From positions 1-45,023 of the forward strand of contig JAFSHN010000030.1 in the NCBI GenBank assembly GCA_017440275.1: 45,023 nucleotides of DNA. The letters run 5' to 3'. This stretch comes from Bacillota bacterium. Its GTDB lineage: Bacteria > Bacillota > Clostridia > Peptostreptococcales > Anaerovoracaceae. The number at the start of each line of letters is the position of its first letter. Positions within the stretch are counted from its first letter, which is position 1. A program made the position numbers and the translations under genes. Of the stretch, positions 42,930 to 45,023 are shown in pieces. Under the pieces are notes generated by a model. That model had not been told where the DNA came from and ran no database searches. It saw only the letters and a list, made by a program, of their open reading frames with translations.

Positions 42930-42958
42930 TTGCATTTACTGTAAAAATATGCTAAAAT
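42930..42958 (+). promoter_or_regulatory. Promoter of the small membrane protein
   Basis: TTGCAT (42930-42935), 17-base spacer, TAAAAT (42953-42958) with TG at the extended -10. Start of transcription near 42965, about 29 bases before the ATG. Confidence 0.72.
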
Positions 42959-42993
42959 TTTAAAAAATTTATGATAACATTAGGGATGATATT

Positions 42994-43209
42994 ATGAAAA
43001 AGTTTTTAGAAGAGAAACTTAATATTGTAATGGATGGTAATATGCATGTAAATGAACTGATTGCTTCCGCAATCGTGGTCGTAGTTATCCTTCTTATTAT
43101 CTTACTTATCGTAGACAAAATAAAACGCGATAGAAATAAAGAGGCGACTATTTTTAGCCATCGCAAGAACAAATACAAAAATAGAATCGGAAAGAAACAC
43201 AAATTCTAG
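42994..43209 (+). CDS. Small single-span membrane protein, hypothetical
   Basis: Protein of 71 residues. An acidic/mixed N-terminus of about 22 residues (MKKFLEEKLNIVMDG) is followed by one very hydrophobic helix (ASAIVVVVILLIILLIVDKI) and a strongly basic tail rich in Lys, Arg and Asn that would face the cytoplasm. The gene has its own sigma-A promoter and its own intrinsic terminator, which argues that it is real. A weak binding site (AGGGATGAT) lies before the ATG. I do not recognise a family. The basic tail could contact nucleic acid or acidic lipid; this is only a possibility. Confidence 0.68.
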   Translation: MKKFLEEKLNIVMDGNMHVNELIASAIVVVVILLIILLIVDKIKRDRNKEATIFSHRKNKYKNRIGKKHKF

Positions 43210-43225
43210 TCAAAGGCTATGTATT

Positions 43226-43252
43226 CCCCGCAGTGTGCTGCGGGGTTTTTTA
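43226..43252 (+). terminator. Terminator after the small membrane protein gene
   Basis: Perfect stem CCCCGCAG / CTGCGGGG, loop TGTG, followed by TTTTTT. It ends 5 bases before the 3' end of the convergent cysteine-rich gene. Confidence 0.93.
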
Positions 43253-43256
43253 TTGT

Positions 43257-44267
43257 CTAAAAGAAACCGTACCCGTTAGTTTCACAGCACTGACAAGCTC
43301 CTGAGGCAAAAGATGAATGGGAGGAAGAAGGCTCTGGTTTCTCATCACAGCAGCAGTTGTCCCGTATATCAAAACATTCTGCTTCGTGAGCATTGCAAGG
43401 GTTACATTGACCTACATCGTCGCAAGGTGTATCTACTTCATAGGCACTTAAGTTAAACAGGGTAGGTCTGATTGTTTTTAATTCCAGTTGCGGTGTAATA
43501 ACGAGAGAACCTGTTAATGTTATTACAGGTGCTTCTATAGTACCGGTAACTGTGATAACCGGATTTAAGAAGGATGCACAGGCGTCAAATCCAAGAAGCA
43601 GAGAAGGAGTGATATTGTCCTTTTGACAAGGGATTTCTGCACCACAGAAAGCAAAAGTGGAAGCTCCGGTAACTGCAACGGGTTCGCCTTCAAGTGGTGA
43701 GAAACACAGTCTGAATGGACATGTTGCACCTCCCGAAGTGAGGGTTCCTTCTACAACGATTGTGGCAAGCAGGCTCCAAGGTCCTGCAGCAGTTATCATT
43801 ACAAAATTGCCCGGGCATTGACTTGAACAAGGAGACTTACATTGACATCTGGTTATTTCCGGGATGATGGCAGAAATGTCACCGATATACTGTCCGCCGC
43901 TGGCTGTTATAGCTGTTATCGGAAGTCCATCAACCGTAACATCTGTAGCTGTCAGAGTTGCCGGTGCAGTTAAGTTATAGGAATGAACTATAACAAAAGC
44001 ATTATCTGCAACAAAAGTCGTACCGGGACCTATAACTACATCGCAGCAACAGTTGCAGTTGTAATTGCAGTTGCAAGGGTTATTCATATCGGACTGTTGA
44101 CCGCAGGAATAATTATTTGAGCCGATAGTGAGCTGCTGCGAAAAAGTTTCGGCAGTAGTCGTCAAAGCGGTCATAATAGGCGAAGCCTTTTCCGTATTTC
44201 TATAAAAAATCTTATCCAGGTACACAAGGCTTTGTCCGTTGTTAAAACCGTTGTTTAAACAATTCAT
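43257..44267 (-). CDS. Cysteine-rich protein, function unknown
   Basis: Protein of 336 residues with about 27 cysteines, grouped in clusters: NNPCNCNYNCNCCC near residue 65, RCQCKSPCSSQCPG near 140, then TPCDDVGQCNPC, DNCCCDE and GACQCCET near the end. The regions between are beta-rich with Thr, Val and Ile (for example VITVTGTIEAPVITLTGSLV). No signal peptide or membrane helix is seen. The composition, with many Cys, Asn and Ser and no export signal, recalls spore coat or exosporium proteins of clostridia. I do not recognise the family. AGAGG lies 7 bases before the ATG. A minus-strand CATAAAATA (44317-44325) resembles a SigE/SigK -10 box, weak support for sporulation control. Confidence 0.72.
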   Translation of the reverse strand: MNCLNNGFNNGQSLVYLDKIFYRNTEKASPIMTALTTTAETFSQQLTIGSNNYSCGQQSDMNNPCNCNYNCNCCCDVVIGPGTTFVADNAFVIVHSYNLTAPATLTATDVTVDGLPITAITASGGQYIGDISAIIPEITRCQCKSPCSSQCPGNFVMITAAGPWSLLATIVVEGTLTSGGATCPFRLCFSPLEGEPVAVTGASTFAFCGAEIPCQKDNITPSLLLGFDACASFLNPVITVTGTIEAPVITLTGSLVITPQLELKTIRPTLFNLSAYEVDTPCDDVGQCNPCNAHEAECFDIRDNCCCDEKPEPSSSHSSFASGACQCCETNGYGFF

Positions 44268-44288
44268 AGATAATCCTCTTTCTTTAAT

Positions 44289-44311
44289 AAACTACTCTTT
44301 AAGAGTAGTTT
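44289..44311. promoter_or_regulatory. Hairpin in the leader of the cysteine-rich gene
   Basis: Perfect stem AAACTACTCTT / AAGAGTAGTTT with a single-base centre, about 22 bases before the cysteine-rich gene's start on the minus strand. On the plus strand it is followed by a T-rich run, so it could also stop antisense transcription. Confidence 0.6.
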
Positions 44312-44341
44312 TTATTTATTTTATGTGGGGTGTTCATTTCC

Positions 44342-44478
44342 AATAAAGTTTGCAAAAAAATGAGGTGCAAACCGTTGGAAACTCACTTACTCATACATAA
44401 AACACACAAAAAAGTTTGCAACTTTTATATATACTATGAGATTTTAAAAGAAAGTGTTTCAATAAAGTTTGCAAAAAG
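44342..44478. repeat. Repeated AGTTTGCAA boxes upstream of the secreted-protein gene
   Basis: AATAAAGTTTGCAAAAA occurs at 44342-44358 and again at 44461-44477. A third AAAGTTTGCAA is inside 44407-44425, where AAAAGT-TTGCA-ACTTTT makes an inverted repeat. The reverse form TGCAAAC is at 44365-44371. The last copy lies directly before the -35 box. Together these fill most of the otherwise gene-free 324 bases between 44268 and 44591. Confidence 0.72.
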
Positions 44479-44480
44479 TA

Positions 44481-44509
44481 TTTACAGGCTTTGATGATTA
44501 TGTTAATAT
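44481..44509 (+). promoter_or_regulatory. Promoter of the RHS-like secreted protein gene
   Basis: TTTACA (44481-44486), 17-base spacer, TAATAT (44504-44509) with TG at the extended -10. Start near 44516. Confidence 0.78.
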
Positions 44510-44525
44510 CTTCACAATCGGTGGA

Positions 44526-44558
44526 GGGCGGGCATATCTCGGATGTGTCCGCCCTTTT
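44526..44558 (+). promoter_or_regulatory. Leader hairpin with short T tract (possible attenuator)
   Basis: GGGCGG / CCGCCC (44526-44531 with 44549-44554) with further partial pairing of CAT and ATG inside, followed by TTTTGTTG. It begins about 10 bases after the predicted transcript start and 34 bases before the ATG, so it may be an attenuator or a 5' stabilising hairpin. Confidence 0.6.
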
Positions 44559-44591
44559 GTTGTACAAAAAATTAAGAAAGGACGGACGAAT

Positions 44592-45023
44592 ATGAAAAAG
44601 AGTTTTAAAAAATTTGTATCATTAGTAGTGGTAATGTGTTTAGTGGTCACGGCTGTACCGGTCTATGCCTTCGCAGATGATGCGGTAACCGGTACAGGCA
44701 CGGCTACTACAAGCGATACTTCAGTAGCTGAAACAGAAGTCTTAGCTGAAATCGAATCACTAAGAGATGAAACTACAAAGCATTTTCTAAATAGCGATGG
44801 CAGTTTTACGGCCATCGAATATATGACGCCCGTCCATTTTAAAGAAAAGGGCTCTGATGAGTGGACAGAAATTGATAACACCCTGGTGGAAACAGAGGCG
44901 ACTAAAACGGGACAAGAAACTACCTACAAACCGAGGCAATCTCCACTAGACGTTACAATCACTGAGAGTGATTCAGGAAACACCGTAAGCTACAAAGACG
45001 GCAAGTATGAAATTTCCTGGCAA
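44592..45023 (+). CDS. Secreted protein resembling the N-terminus of RHS/YD-repeat wall-associated proteins (truncated by window edge)
   Basis: The frame is open for 144 codons to the end of the window. A signal peptide is clear: MKKSFKKF, a hydrophobic stretch and a likely cleavage after VYAFA. The following region contains EIESLRDETTKHFLNSDGSF, then AIEYMTPVHFKEKGSDEWTE and IDNTL. This pattern (R-E-x-x-x-K-H-F, then a P-V-H-F strand and W-x-x-I-D-N-x-L) is what I recall from the N-termini of large clostridial RHS/YD-repeat and WapA-like secreted proteins, often contact-dependent toxins. Only this N-terminal part is visible, so the toxin assignment is a recall-based inference. AAAGGAC lies before the ATG. 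Confidence 0.75.
   Translation, partial: MKKSFKKFVSLVVVMCLVVTAVPVYAFADDAVTGTGTATTSDTSVAETEVLAEIESLRDETTKHFLNSDGSFTAIEYMTPVHFKEKGSDEWTEIDNTLVETEATKTGQETTYKPRQSPLDVTITESDSGNTVSYKDGKYEISWQ

Overview
The window comes from a strictly anaerobic, low-to-mid GC Gram-positive bacterium of the class Clostridia. The reasons are two rubrerythrins, a flavin reductase-rubredoxin fusion with a PerR-like regulator, a complete arginine deiminase pathway beside RocB, strong AGGAGG ribosome binding sites with sigma-A promoters, and cell-wall-anchored surface proteins. An amino-acid-fermenting host-associated genus (Peptostreptococcales/Anaerovoracaceae-like) fits, but the genus is inference. Most of the window is compact chromosome with short operons closed by clear intrinsic terminators.

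Positions 1-8.7 kb: the 3' part of RNase Y (rny); a MATE exporter, a cysteine desulfurase and thiI (tRNA 4-thiouridine) as one unit; a peroxide/oxygen-defence unit (PerR-like regulator, flavin reductase-rubredoxin, rubrerythrin); threonine synthase coupled to a DUF3267 membrane protein; and tRNA-Ser(GGA). Positions 8.74-9.19 kb hold no gene but contain a very regular array of ten strand-alternating GTAGG/CCTAC cores, one of the most unusual signals here.

Positions 9.2-14.8 kb: minus-strand DDAH-family hydrolase, topoisomerase III and a metallophosphatase. Diverging from these is an unusual regulator (excisionase-like HTH at the N-terminus, LuxR-type HTH at the C-terminus) with a duplicated operator in its own promoter. 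A TetR regulator follows, preceded by a 12-bp-periodic operator-like array. Positions 14.87-24.5 kb are one gene for a 3209-residue surface protein: signal peptide, VWA domain, two CnaB-like domains, sixteen Spy0128/FctA-like isopeptide domains and a VPKTG sorting signal.

Positions 24.6-35.4 kb: a bile-salt-hydrolase-family enzyme lacking the usual assembly-loop segment, a flavodoxin-type reductase, an EamA transporter with RocB, the arcB-arcA-arcC operon, a nucleotidyltransferase, a LysE exporter divergent from an HxlR regulator, exonuclease III and proC. RocB, ArcA, ArcB, ArcC and ProC, with the DDAH-family enzyme further upstream, suggest an arginine/ornithine/proline fermentation theme that yields ATP by substrate-level phosphorylation.

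Positions 35.5-45 kb: a second rubrerythrin; an O6-methylguanine methyltransferase gene broken by an apparent 1-base frameshift; an AlkD-like glycosylase; an acyl-ACP thioesterase; a minus-strand ABC exporter pair whose leader carries a 122-bp inverted-repeat element; a polytopic membrane protein; a small single-span membrane protein with its own promoter and terminator; a cysteine-rich protein of unknown function; and the start of a secreted protein resembling the N-terminus of RHS/YD-repeat wall-associated toxins, behind an array of AGTTTGCAA boxes.
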